From Charina bottae (taxonomy: Eukaryota > Chordata > Lepidosauria > Squamata > Charinaidae): a stretch of 64,000 nt of DNA. The translations under genes were made by a program, and so were the position numbers. This document shows positions 41,345-50,940 of the stretch, in pieces. The notes under the pieces were generated by a model. It was not told the origin of the DNA and did no database searches. It saw only the letters and a program-made list of their open reading frames with translations. Every line of letters begins with the position of its first letter. Position 1 is the stretch's first letter. The stretch lies in the NCBI GenBank assembly GCA_023362775.1, contig JALMGJ010000001.1:96089501-96153500 (forward strand), in the 5' to 3' direction.

Positions 41345-41788
41345 GAAATGCTGGAGCTGAAAAAGCAACTCTCTCTGTATGAAGGCCAAGCAAAGGGAAC
41401 ACACCCTCAAACACTGATTGGCTGCAGTAGCCAACCATGCCTACTGCTGCTTACCTGGCCAATGAGGAAGGAACAAATGATGTCACGAAGCTTTGCCCAT
41501 AGTTTCCTGGCACATGGTTTTGCACTTCCCCACAAGATCACTACTGACCCAGGAAATGCCACTGTGCATTGGTGCCCCACCGATGGTAAAGAGATTTATC
41601 TAGGTTAAGCATGTTGTGGCAACAAGGGTAGCTTTTTCCATAGATTTTTCATAAGATTTTTGATAAGCTGCTCTTTAGACCAACACTCCATCAGATGGAA
41701 AAAAGCAGAATGAATCTGGAGATGGTTTACATCTAGGAATGATAACCCAGAAATATGTAAACCATTTAGTTACTGCCATCATTCTTTG
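41345..41788. other. Intergenic stretch, no recognised gene
   Basis: Nothing recognised. Confidence 0.4.
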
Positions 41789-41796
41789 CCCTAGTC

Positions 41797-41905
41797 CAGT
41801 GTTTTTCAAACTTGGCAGCTGTAAAATGTATGGATTTCAACTGGCTGGTGAATTCTGGGAATTGAAGTCCACGCATCTTAAAGTAGCCAAGTTTGAAAAA
41901 CACTG
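41797..41905. mobile_element. Fold-back hAT-like MITE, family 1
   Basis: Ends CAGTGTTTTTCAAAC and GTTTGAAAAACACTG with exact 8-bp duplications CCCTAGTC (41789-41796 and 41906-41913). The central palindrome is partly deleted. Confidence 0.92.
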
Positions 41906-42161
41906 CCCTAGTCCCTTCCCCCAAGTGTCTGCAGTTTCTCCCAGCCATGATGTAACTGGGTTCGCACAACCTAATTAATGTCTGTCAGCTATTAACCATC
42001 ACAGTTCCTTAGTTTTATATCTGGCGATACTCAAGCACATTTACCAGGTCAAGAGCTGTCATCTAGGGGAAATACAGTATCAGACTTTCTCTGGTCCTGC
42101 TTGGCTACCAGGTTTGGGAGTGACTCCTGAAATAAACTATATTGCATGTTCATATGCTCAG

Positions 42162-42458
42162 CAATCAACCCTGACTGCTCATTGGAAGGACAGATACTGA
42201 AGCTGAAGCTCAAATACTTCGGCCACCTAATGCGAAGAGAGGACTCACTGGAAAAGACCCTGATGCTGGGAAAGACTGAAGGCAAAAGGAGAAGGGGACG
42301 GCAGAGGATGAGATGGTTAGATAGCATCACCGATGTAATGAACATGAATTTGAGTAAACTCCGGGAGACAGTGGAGGCCAGGAAGGCCTGGCGTGCTATG
42401 GTCCATGGGGTCATGAAGAGTCGGACACGACTAAACGACTGAACAACAACAACAACAA
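42162..42458 (+). mobile_element. BovB LINE 3' end fragment
   Basis: Encodes the last part of ORF2 (NPDCSLEGQILKLKLKYFG to KSRTRLND) then the tail CGACTGAACAACAACAACAA. Probable 8-bp duplication ATGCTCAG at 42154-42161 and 42459-42466. The protein is almost the same as the end of the 3.4-kb BovB, so both belong to one young subfamily. Confidence 0.93.
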
Positions 42459-42466
42459 ATGCTCAG

Positions 42467-42837
42467 TGCTTCTGTCTAATTTTGGAAAGGGCTGACTACA
42501 TGGGTCTTGGCCACTTCCCCAGTCGACTGGGTTTGGGGGATGGCACAATATTAGGGCTATCATATCACTCCAAATGAACATGAGAGGTCTTGGGATCCTT
42601 TAAAGACCCATAAGATTTACTGGGGTATAAATGGAAAAAGAATAGATTGATATGTATAGAGTTGATTATAGTAGCAATGAGTGCACTGTTGTGGGACCTG
42701 AAGTGCCCAGTCATCCTGGAAACTATATGGTCGCTAAGAGTTGAGTGTCGCTACGTTGAGTGATTAAGTGCCATCAAGTTACTTAAGTAACTTGATGGCA
42801 CTTAATTTTTTAAAAAAGGGGTCTGGGCTGCAAACAT
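42467..42837 (+). mobile_element. RTE-type LINE 3' tail and perfect 44-bp palindrome
   Basis: TGGTCGCTAAGAGTTGAGTG, then GATTAAGTGCCATCAAGT, is the 3' end of the decayed RTE family seen at 8.8 kb and 50.7 kb. At 42763-42806 the tail is joined to its own inverse, giving a perfect 44-bp palindrome centred at 42784/42785. Confidence 0.65.
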
Positions 42838-42851
42838 CAAAATGACCCGCA

Positions 42852-42945
42852 GATGGCAGCAAAGAGTTAGATGGTCCTATACTACTGTATATTTCTTTGT
42901 TGCCTCTTGTAGTAATCCAAATTTTTTTGCAGCCCAGATATGATG
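42852..42945. repeat. Short palindromic repeat (GCAGCAAAGAG type)
   Basis: GCAGATGGCAGCAAAGAG and TCTTTGTTGCCTCTTG form the same inverted arrangement as at 3291. It continues into TTTTTTTGCAGCCCAGATAT, similar to text after the copies at 3345 and 33955. Confidence 0.5.
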
Positions 42946-43118
42946 GTTGTTCAGTCACGTTTGACTCTTTGTGACTTACAGACATCATTTCACTAGAACT
43001 GTCCACCAGGTAACCCTATATAATATGCCTGACTGAGTTAGTGAGCTCTATTCTCTCCAGCATTGGAAAATTGCCACCTTAATCCCAGTAATTGCAACTA
43101 ATTTGAACCCAAAGACCT

Positions 43119-43482
43119 TGTTCGGCAGACCTCTGCCATTCAAGCAGACAGGGATGTGGATTAAGGGCAACTAGAAACCGATGCAAAATAGACAGTAGCG
43201 CGGAAAGAAGAAGCGCTCGCAACGACACGTGAAACGGAACTGCACCTCTCCGGGAACGACTGTCTGAGCACCATGGAGATTAAGCGCTACACGTGTAACA
43301 ACAAGGGACAATGGGGAGGGGAATGCTTAAATGTGTTATACTATGCTATGCTTGCTCATTCAAGTCTTTGTTCGTGTTAGCCTTCATGCACCGGAATAAA
43401 CCCTTTTGCTTCTGTGAAACCGCGTGTCTGTGGTTTACTCCAGAGAAGGGGGTTTGTGGGCATCGGAGTGGAGCACCTTACA
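43119..43482 (+). repeat. 5' LTR
   Basis: 364 bp, ending CACCTTACA. TATA-like TTATAC lies at 43336-43341, about 20 bases before the proposed transcript start ATTCAAG at 43358. The poly(A) signal AATAAA is at 43395-43400, so R is about 43358-43420. The 3' LTR is preceded by TGTCAG, a common LTR start, while this copy has ACCTTG at that place. The true 5' terminus may therefore be lost or mutated. Confidence 0.92.
43358..43369 (+). promoter_or_regulatory. Proposed transcript 5' end used as primer
   Basis: ATTCAAGTCTTT is the exact reverse complement of the primer-binding site at 43484-43495. It lies just downstream of a TATA-like sequence, as expected for the 5' end of the genomic RNA in a self-priming element. 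Confidence 0.78.
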
Positions 43483-43483
43483 T

Positions 43484-43495
43484 AAAGACTTGAAT
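43484..43495 (+). promoter_or_regulatory. Self-complementary primer-binding site
   Basis: AAAGACTTGAAT starts two bases after the LTR end. It does not begin with TGG, which pairing with a tRNA CCA end would require. It is fully complementary to 43358-43369, with a further G-U and T-A pair possible at one end. Confidence 0.8.
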
Positions 43496-43605
43496 CAAAA
43501 ATTTTTTACTACCTTTCCTGAGGACTACTCTGGGGAAAACCAGCGAGCTCCACAGTTGAGGGTAGCACCCAGCTGTATGTCAAAAACCACGACCTATAGA
43601 CACCA

Positions 43606-45000
43606 ATGGAACCAGCAAGTGCAGCGATGGTAGCGGCAGGTGAGCCTGGACCCAGCACAGCGTCAGTGCAGACCATCGGACAAACGGGTGGAAAAAAGAC
43701 TATGAAAACCAGAGGAGTGGAGATAACCAAAACCCCACCTCACCCCGAAACCTATGGCACTCGGTCGGCGGATTGGTCGTCCGGAGTTGGAGAAGGGATG
43801 GATGAGAAAAGGGGAAAGAGACCCAAGCAGCGCATCACCCAAACGCAGCGGATTGGGGCGGTGGAGGAGAAATTGTCTCGCATGGACTGTGACATAGAGG
43901 CAATAAACAAAAAATTGGATGTGTTAATCATCCTGGTACAAGGGAAGAAGGGGCGAGAACCGAGGGAGAGCATAACCTCTTCTGAAGAGGAAAGCGAACC
44001 AGCGAAATCCAGTGAGGAATCTAGCGGTGAAGATGAAGGAGAAGAAGAGGGACCTACATTTCGCAGTCAGCCACAAACCACCCCACAGTTTCAGCAGCGG
44101 AGAACTTTGTGGGTTGCAAACGCACCAACGGGGGTGAGTGAGTTGAAAATGAAATTTGATGGGGACCCCAAGAAGCTCGTGTGCTTCCTAACACATGTAA
44201 AAGTGTTTATGGGGGAATTTGAGGACACCTTCATGACAGAAGAAACGAAGGTCAGGTATGTCTCCAGCTTTTTGGAAGGGGAGGTGGCACGGTGGCTCGT
44301 GAAATTACATGATGCTAAGGCAAGCATATTACAGAACTTTGATAAATTTATGCGAGCCTTATGAAAACGTTTTGAGGACACATTGGCGAAAGTGTCGGCT
44401 AGAGTACGTCTTCGGAACTTGGACCAGGGCAAAAGCACGGTAGCTGAATATGCCTTAGAATTCAAGAGAATACTCAGTGACTTGCCTGATTGGCCGGAGG
44501 AATTCCAAATTGAATACTTCCAGTATGGCCTGAGACAGGATTTATTGGAGTTAATGGTAGGGAGGAAGGAACCGAAAACCCTGGAAGGATGGATTCAAAT
44601 GGCTGGGAGAATAGAACAAAGCCAAATGCAATTAATGACTATAAAAAAGTTTAAACACCTGTGGAAGAAGCCAGGGCCAGATCCACACCCTCTTCGCCCA
44701 GACACCAGGCAGAAAAATTGGGAAGAGGAGAGAAATCGACGAATGAAAGCGGGGCTGTGTTTTAAATGTGGGCAAGTCGGACACCTCATCAGCAATTGCC
44801 CTCAGAATGGAGCACCCACCAGAGTCAAGGCGCCCCCGAGGAACCTACCAGATAGGAAGGGTGAGAAAGAGGTTGGCAGCAAACGTAAAGGAGCGGCGGC
44901 GGCCATGGAAGACTGGAGAACCCCCCAATACATGGAAGACGACAGCGATGCATCTGACATCGAATTTCAGCCGGCGGGAAACGACAAAGGTCTGTTCTAA
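43606..45000 (+). pseudogene. gag: gag, broken by one stop
   Basis: One frame from 43606 to the stop at 44998-45000, broken by an in-frame TGA at 44362-44364. The first 252 codons include a coiled-coil-like segment (IGAVEEKLSRMDCDIEAINK) and an acidic stretch (SSEESSGEDEGEEEG), then the capsid-like region that continues after the stop. A CCHC zinc knuckle, CFKCGQVGHLISNC, lies at about 44757-44799 and would bind the RNA genome. The acidic tail follows. Gag forms the particle in which reverse transcription takes place. The element is on the sense strand of the LTRs and pol follows in another frame. Confidence 0.9.
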
Positions 45001-45095
45001 AGAGTGCCGCGGGACAGGCCTTTGGAAATGGGCGCAATGGAAGGGATGGAGACAGTACATGCCCAACGATGCATCTCAAGGTATAGCTACAAACC

Positions 45096-45437
45096 TTGGA
45101 TGGGAGGGAGAGATTTCGGGGGGTGGCAATGCTGGATTCTGGGTGTTCTATATGCTTAATGCACCTGTCCGTAGCGAACAAGTTGGGGCTAAAATTACTG
45201 AAATTAAATACTCCCATCACTTTTTGCCAACTGGACGGTTCAGAAATGAAAGGGGGGCCAGTGGAGCAATTCACAGAGGAGATTCAAATGACTCTTGGGA
45301 CACACGTTGAGACATTGCGATTCATTGTGGCTCCCATTGCAACACAGCCAATTGTGTTAGGACTTAAATGGCTGAGGACAAGGAATCCCATGGTGGACTG
45401 GGTTTCAGGGGAATTAGAATTCATTGATGGATCTTAG
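45096..45437 (+). pseudogene. pol: pol: aspartic protease region
   Basis: The frame contains VAMLDSGCSICLM, with the catalytic DSG triad of retroviral-type aspartic proteases near residue 14, and IVLGLKWLRTRNP near the end, the usual flap-to-C-terminal pattern (LGLPWL-like). It stops at a TAG (45435-45437) in the same frame as the following reverse transcriptase, so the polyprotein is cut by a nonsense mutation. Confidence 0.88.
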
Positions 45438-45443
45438 CTAGGG

Positions 45444-46327
45444 GTGGACAAGGAGGGAGACCATGGCTGCTTGGAAGTGGGGGCAGCTGGGACAGAGCTG
45501 TGGGAAGAGGATCAGAGACCCGGAGGGAGCACTATTCCGGAAAATTACCTCCCCGTGGTAGAGGTGTTCAGTGAACAGGAATGTGAGCAATTGCCTCCCC
45601 ACAGAAATTCAGATGCTGCATTTGAACTCATTCCAGGGGCTCCCTTTCCCAAGCCAAAAATGTATGCCATGACACAAAGGGAACTGCAAGAGTTGTGCAA
45701 GTTTATCGATAAAAATTTGGCACGTGGATTTATCGAACCGGCAAATTCCCCCTTAGCAGCTCCCGTCTTATTCCGAAAAAAGAAGGATGGGTCCTTCCAA
45801 CTTTCCACGGACTATAGAGGGCTGAATGCAATTTCTGTCACGAACCAGTACCCAATCCCGTTACTGAAAAACATGTTAGCCCAACTATCCAAAGGGAGGA
45901 TTTTCACAAAATTGGATGTGCGTGAGGCATACTACCGTGTGCGAGTACGGGAGGGGGACGAATGGAAAACAGCATTTAATTGCCCACTGGGGTCGTTCCA
46001 ATACCGAGTGCTCCCGTTTAGGATTGCGGGAGGCCCGGGCATCTTCATGAGATTAATTAATGAAGTTTTGTACGACTTCTTGTACAAAGGAGTGATCGTA
46101 TACTTAGACGACATTTTGATCTTCTCGGAGAACTTGGAGGAGCATGTGGAATTGGTTAGAAAGGTATTAGACAAATTACTGGAGGTGAAGCTGTATGTAA
46201 AACTCGATAAGTGTGAATTTCACAAAGAGAATTTGGACTTTTTGGGGTACCGCATATCGCATAAAGGGATCGAAATGGACCCAGAGAAAGTGAAAGCGGT
46301 TTTGGGGTGGCAACCCCCCCCCCCCGA
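45444..46327 (+). pseudogene. pol: pol: reverse transcriptase
   Basis: In frame with the protease. It shows LARGFIEPANSPLAAPVLF, STDYRGLNAISV, FTKLDVREAYYRVR, and the catalytic YLDDILIFSE with YLDD at 46101-46112 (residues 220-223). It then has FLGYRISHKGIEMDPEKV. The frame is lost in a C-rich run at about 46313-46325, where homology moves to another frame. Some residues that are usually conserved are altered, for example PFRIAGGPGIF in the region before YLDD, so polymerase function is doubtful even apart from the breaks. Confidence 0.92.
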
Positions 46328-46927
46328 ACATGTAGACAGCTGCAGGCGTTTCTTGGGTTCGTGGGGTTCTATAGGCAATTTATTCAGGATTTTGTGCAAA
46401 TTGCGTTACCCCTCACGGACTTGTTAAAAACCAAAAGCAGAGGCATGGGGGTGAAATCAAAATTGCCTAGTACTAAAGTTGTGTGGACCCCGGAATGCCA
46501 GGAAGCATTCGATAAGCTGAAAGCGCTGTTTACGGAGGAACCGATCCTCAAACACCCAGAGGTCAATAAACCGTTCGTGATTCACATGGACGCATCACAC
46601 AGCGCAGTTGGGTCAATATTGCTGCAGGCGGATGATGACAAGAAACTATGTCCGTGTGCTTACATATCCAAAAAGTTTAACGAGACTGAAAAAAGATGGC
46701 ATGTGTGGGAGAAGGAAGCGTTCGCGTTTAGATATGCACTAGGAACTTGGCGTCACTTGTTGGAGGGGGCATCGGTGCCGTTCCAGGTTTGGACAGACCA
46801 CAAAAACCTGGAGGCATTAAAATCCCCTAGGAAATTGAACCCGAAGCAATTGCGTTGGGCTGAATTCTTCAGCAGGTTCAATTTCATGCTAAAATATTTC
46901 CCTGGGGGGGAAAAATTACCTAGCTGA
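46307..46927 (+). pseudogene. pol: pol: RT connection and RNase H
   Basis: Begins in the new frame after the C-run. It shows RQLQAFLGFVGFYRQFIQDF (RT thumb), then HMDASHSAVGSILLQ and WHVWEKEAFAFRYAL of the RNase H fold with D and E catalytic positions, and VWTDHKNLEAL. A G-run at about 46904-46910 shifts the frame again just before LADALSHLPQ. Confidence 0.9.
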
Positions 46928-47786
46928 TGCATTGTCACACCTCCCGCAACACGAAAGTAAGACAGAGGACATTATTGAGACCCTCATACCTTCGCAGGGG
47001 GACGAGCCCCAGAGACTAATGTCTCAGGTGGACAGACTGGGGGGAAATCTGGCAATCACCCACAGTCGTGCCAAAGATCTGGCTGAGGGGGATCCGTTCG
47101 GGCACGAATTGAGGACTGAAATGCTGTTGGACTCATGGTGGGGGGAGAACAATCACACCCTACAAGAAAGCGACGGGTTGTGGTGGAAAGACGACAAAGT
47201 ATACGTCCCTGAATGTTTGCGAAAGAGGGTGCTGGAGAGAAATCATGACCACAAAAGGGCGAGGCATTTTGGGTTCGTAAAAACAATTCATTTAGTCAGG
47301 CGGAAATTCTGGTGGCCAACACTGCGCACTGATGTCAAAGCCTATGTGAGAACTTGCCCAGTGTGTACTACAGCTAAGCGAAAAGTGGGGAAACCCACAG
47401 GACTCCTACAGGCAGTGGCAAATCCAACACAGCCATGGAAACAAATTGCCATGGACTTTATCGTAGACTTACCAGTAAGCTATAAGAAAACAGCAATTTG
47501 GGTGGTCACAGATTTATTTTCTAAACAGGCTCATTTCATTGCTTGCAATGGGATCCCAAACGCTCCCAGACTGGCTAGAATGTTTATTCAGCACATCTAC
47601 CGGGCGCACGGAACTCCCGAACGCATAATAAGCGATCGCGGCAGCACCTTTACTTGCAAGTTCTGGAAAGCCTTTTTGACACTGATTGGATTGGAACAAG
47701 GGCTTAGTAGTGCGTTCCATCCTTGCACGGATGGTGTGACCGTCTTAACGCCGTACGTCTTAACGTCGTACTGGAGCAGTACCTGA
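46920..47786 (+). pseudogene. pol: pol: integrase, zinc finger and first part of catalytic core
   Basis: LADALSHLP marks the RNase H-integrase junction. An HHCC finger follows (HFGFVKTIHLV ... TCPVC), then the core with AMDFIVDLP (first Asp) and RIISDRGSTF (second Asp). Near 47733-47765 a 15-bp stretch is nearly duplicated (GTCTTAACGCCGTAC then GTCTTAACGTCGTAC) and the frame is lost. The segment that should hold the third catalytic acid is therefore disrupted. Confidence 0.9.
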
Positions 47787-48523
47787 GATGCTATACCAGC
47801 TACCAACAAAACGACTGGGCAGAACTTTTACCATTCGCGGAGGTAGCTTACAACAATGCGCTACATCAACGTACGGGGTTTTCGCCGTTCAAAGTAGCCA
47901 CAGGTCAGGACTTTGTAACCATTCCCGAGTTGGCTTTGTCTCAAAGTAAGGAAACAGTGGGGCCACTGAAAGCAGACGAGTGGATCGCGAAAATACAGGG
48001 TAATTGGCCAATCATGGTAAAGACGCTGCAGGAAGCTAAAACCAACTATAAAAAATATGCGGATCATAAGAGGGAGCCTGAATGGAAATTAAAAATAGGG
48101 GACAAAGTGTACCTTTCAACGAAGAATTTAAGGGCTACTCAACCATCAAGGAAATTGGCGCCGAAATTCATAGGACCGTTCCCTATCGTGGCTGTAATCA
48201 ACCCAGTTACCGCGAAGCTGCAGCTCCCAAAAGCATTACGAAAGGTGCATCCGGTCTTCCACATCAGCTTACTAAAGCAACATCACCCCTCCAGGCAGTG
48301 GCACCCGGAACCGTCAGAACCGGCTACATTAATGGTAGACGGGGAGCCACACTTTGAAATAGAAAAGATCCTTGACTCACGACGGCACAAAGGACACTTT
48401 CAGTTTTTAGTGAAGTGGCAGCATCTGCCGATTGGACACAAGGAGTGGGTTAGCGCAAAACACACACACGCTCCTCAACTTGTCAGAACTTTTCATAGGG
48501 AATTCCCTGACAAACCTCACTAA
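47766..48523 (+). pseudogene. pol: pol: integrase C-terminal part with chromodomain
   Basis: Homology resumes at VVLEQYLRCYTSYQQNDWAE and continues with LPFAEVAYNNALHQRTGFSP. The GPF-type motif KLAPKFIGPFPIV and HPVFHISLLKQ follow. The C-terminus is a chromodomain (FEIEKILDSRRHKGHFQFLV, then KWQHLPIGHKEWV). In chromoviruses this domain is thought to guide integration through chromatin marks. It ends 48521-48523, about 140 bp before the 3' LTR. Confidence 0.93.
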
Positions 48524-48658
48524 AAATGTTGTTTAATGGTCTAATGTTTTTTTTCTCTTTGTCGTTCCAGGTTGCAGAAGAACCTAGGGGATTGTTTAGT
48601 TAGTTTCATTGCTCTTAGTGTGAACTGATGGTGGGTAGGAAGTCTTGGGCCGGTAGCA
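48524..48658 (+). other. 3' untranslated segment before the 3' LTR
   Basis: Contains the purine-rich GATGGTGGGTAGGAAG (about 48628-48643), a possible polypurine tract, but it is separated from the LTR by about 15 bases of mixed sequence. Confidence 0.5.
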
Positions 48659-48664
48659 TGTCAG

Positions 48665-49028
48665 AGTTCGGCAGACCTCTGCCATTCAAGCAGACAGGGA
48701 TGTGGATTAAGGGCAACTAGAAACCGACGCGAAATAGACAGTAGCGCAGAAAGAAGAAGCGCTCGCAACGACGCGTGAAACGGAACTGCACCTCTCCGGG
48801 AACGACTGTCTGAGCACCATGGAGATTAAGCGCTACACGTGTAACAACAAGGGACAATGGGGAGGGGAATGCTTAAATGTGTTATACTATGCTATGCTTG
48901 CTCATTCAAGTCTTTGTTCGTGTTAGCCTTCATGCACCGGAATAAACCCTTTTGCTTCTGTGAAACCGCGTGTCTGTGGTTTACTCCAGAGAAGGGGGTT
49001 TGTGGGCATAGGAGTGGAGCACCTTACA
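48665..49028 (+). repeat. 3' LTR
   Basis: Same length and nearly the same sequence as the 5' LTR, including ATTCAAGTCTTT at 48904-48915 and AATAAA at 48941-48946. It may begin slightly earlier, at TGTCAG (48659). Confidence 0.93.
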
Positions 49029-49345
49029 GCTGAACCCTCAGGCCTCCACCCACCATCTTCCAACTAAACTCCTCTCTCTCCTTTCTGTCTGGTGTGCAGC
49101 ACTGGAAGCAAAGAGAAGGGAGACACTTGGACAAACAAAATGTACCACCCACTCCCCGCCTCCAGTAGGAAAACAGATGGGAAAGTCTGGCTTTGTAGAA
49201 TTCAGGTAAGGGAATAGATTTCCTGGCTTACATTTAAATTAGGAAGAATTCAGGCTTGTATTGTCGAAGGCTTTCACGGCCGGAGTTCGATGGCTCCGGT
49301 GGGTCTTCCGGGCTGTGTGGCCGTGTTCTGGAAGTTGTGGTTCCT

Positions 49346-49380
49346 AACGTTTCGCCAGCATCTGTGGCCAGCATCTTCAG
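49346..49380 (-). ncRNA. Hammerhead-like motif, PLE-2, left copy
   Basis: On the minus strand: CTGAAGA (49374-49380 reversed), stem II GCTGGC with GCTGGC (two G-U pairs), GAAAC (49349-49353 reversed) and GTT as cleavage triplet. Confidence 0.6.
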
Positions 49381-49430
49381 AGGGCAGGAGCACAGACAGA
49401 AGTTTTCGCTTCTGTCTGTGCTCCTGCCCT

Positions 49431-49465
49431 CTGAAGATGCTGGCCACAGATGCTGGCGAAACGTT
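49431..49465 (+). ncRNA. Hammerhead-like motif, PLE-2, right copy
   Basis: CTGAAGA 49431-49437, stem II GCTGGC 49439-49444 with GCTGGC 49452-49457, GAAAC 49458-49462, GTT 49463-49465. Stem I pairing is short (CCT with AGG). Confidence 0.6.
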
Positions 49466-49520
49466 AGGAACCACAACTTCCAGAACACAGCCACACAGCC
49501 CGGAAGACCCATAACAGCCA

Positions 49521-50690
49521 TCAATTCAGGCTTGGTTTTTGTTTTTGTTTAGCGAGCGCACGTATTAATGGCATAAACCTTCACAAGTCCAGGCCCCTTT
49601 TTCAAATGCATGAAGTGTCCTTCGGAATTGAAAGCATATATGCACCTTGTTTTTACATTCTATCATTAAAAAAGTGAATTTACAGAGTTCCAGAAAGAAC
49701 AGGCAGTGATCATTAATAGTAGCCATTCAGTTATGGGTGGTCACCCAGGCCTTCCTTCCCTGTTTAACACATGCACTGTGATTTTTAAAAACTCCTTTCT
49801 CTATTCTGAGTACATGAGATAAAATCAAACCCTCTTGATGACTTTTAGTCCAGCTGTTTTTGTATACAGCCACTACCTTTGAGTCCAGCTAGGTGGTGGC
49901 ATCTACTGTATCTGACCTTGGTTGAGCTCAAAAAGAGCTAAGCAGTGTAGGGCCTGGTTCCCATTTAGAAGAGAGACCACAAGGAAATTCCAAGGTGGTA
50001 GGTGAGACTGGGAAGTTCGAAAAACATCCTGGAAGAAGAGAATGGAAAATCACTTCTGTTTTGTAGCCAAAACAAAGAGATCCCTTTGGACAAGATGAAT
50101 AAATCTGTTGGATTTACAACTCAGCCAAAAGATGGTTGGAAATGCTTCTACATTGTCCCAGAAAGAAGTATCATGTGGGGCCCTGTAGGGTTCTACCCTT
50201 GGACCAGCCCTATTTCTTCCTTCGGGAGATTTTAAATGAGAACCTATTGTTTTACAGTTTTAACGCTGGATTAAATTGTGGGTGTATAAGCCATCTATAT
50301 TATACGCAGCATACAAATATATTAAATAAATGAATAGTAAATATATCTTTGTAAATTATCTAGATGAGGGAATGGAAGGCATGCTAAAACAAATTTGCAG
50401 TCCCACCAACCTTTGCTACTATATCATCTCTAGAAAGCAGAATATTGGATCATCTCATCCATAAATTCTCACTTGACTGGGCCAAAGTATAATGGGAGAA
50501 CAGGTCTGTGAATGACACAACATTGTGTGGAAGAGCTGATTCCCTAGAAGACAAAAATGTAATTCAAAGCAGTCTTGATACATTAAAAAAAGGGACTGAA
50601 AATAACAGAATGAATTTTAACTGGGATACAAAATTCATCACGTAGCAAACATAAAGCAAATGTGCAGGCATGGGATGGGGTTTATCTGGC
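49521..50690. other. Intergenic stretch, no recognised gene
   Basis: Nothing recognised. Confidence 0.4.
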
Positions 50691-50699
50691 TTCCTAATA

Positions 50700-50790
50700 G
50701 TACTTATGAAATAATCAGTTATCCCACATGTGGTCACTAAGAGTTGACACCGATTTTATGGCACATAATCAATTAATCAATCAATCGACA
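50700..50790 (+). mobile_element. RTE-type LINE 3' tail
   Basis: GTGGTCACTAAGAGTTGACA, then GGCACATAATCAATTAATCA, is the forward version of the tail at 8.8 kb. Confidence 0.7.
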
Positions 50791-50940
50791 GTGGAACCAA
50801 TTATGCAAGGAGTTGATGGGTTCCCATTTACTGGATGTGTGCAGGCAGAGGCTAGACAGCCATCAGCTGGGAAGTTTTACCTTGGATTCCTGGAGTAGGT
50901 TGGACTTATTCCAAGTTAGAATCCTCTGATTCTATGAGAT
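50791..50940 (+). mobile_element. CR1-type LINE 3' end
   Basis: CAGGCAGAGGCTAGACAGCC, GAGTAGGTTGGACTTATTCC and CTCTGATTCTATGA follow the order of the CR1 3' end (compare 32.45-32.58 kb). Short and diverged. Confidence 0.75.

Larger units (their letters stand above)
43119..49028 (+). mobile_element. Sushi-type Ty3/gypsy LTR retrotransposon (chromovirus), inactivated
   Basis: Complete layout: LTR, self-priming site, gag, pol (protease, reverse transcriptase, RNase H, integrase with C-terminal chromodomain), LTR; 5.9 kb. The chromodomain and the primer-binding site complementary to the transcript start both point to the Tf1/sushi lineage. Stops and frameshifts in gag and pol make it non-autonomous, yet the two LTRs differ at only about five positions that I can count, so insertion was fairly recent. 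No target duplication is clear (GACCT before, GCTGA after), so one flank may be altered. Confidence 0.93.
49256..49520. mobile_element. Head-to-head pair of PLE-2 terminal segments
   Basis: Two copies of the segment seen at 24224 meet tail to tail at about 49404: 49294-49402 (minus) and 49409-49515 (plus). Together they form inverted repeats of roughly 100 bp with GGGTCTTCCGGGC at one end and GCCCGGAAGACCC at the other. Each copy holds a hammerhead-like core. The left copy is preceded by TTGTCGAAGGCTTTCACGGC, a segment common at ends of such reptile repeats. Confidence 0.75.

Noticed and set aside
43120..49028. Endogenous retrovirus with envelope gene
   Set aside because: No envelope-like frame lies between integrase and the 3' LTR (only about 140 bp), and the chromodomain marks a Ty3/gypsy chromovirus.
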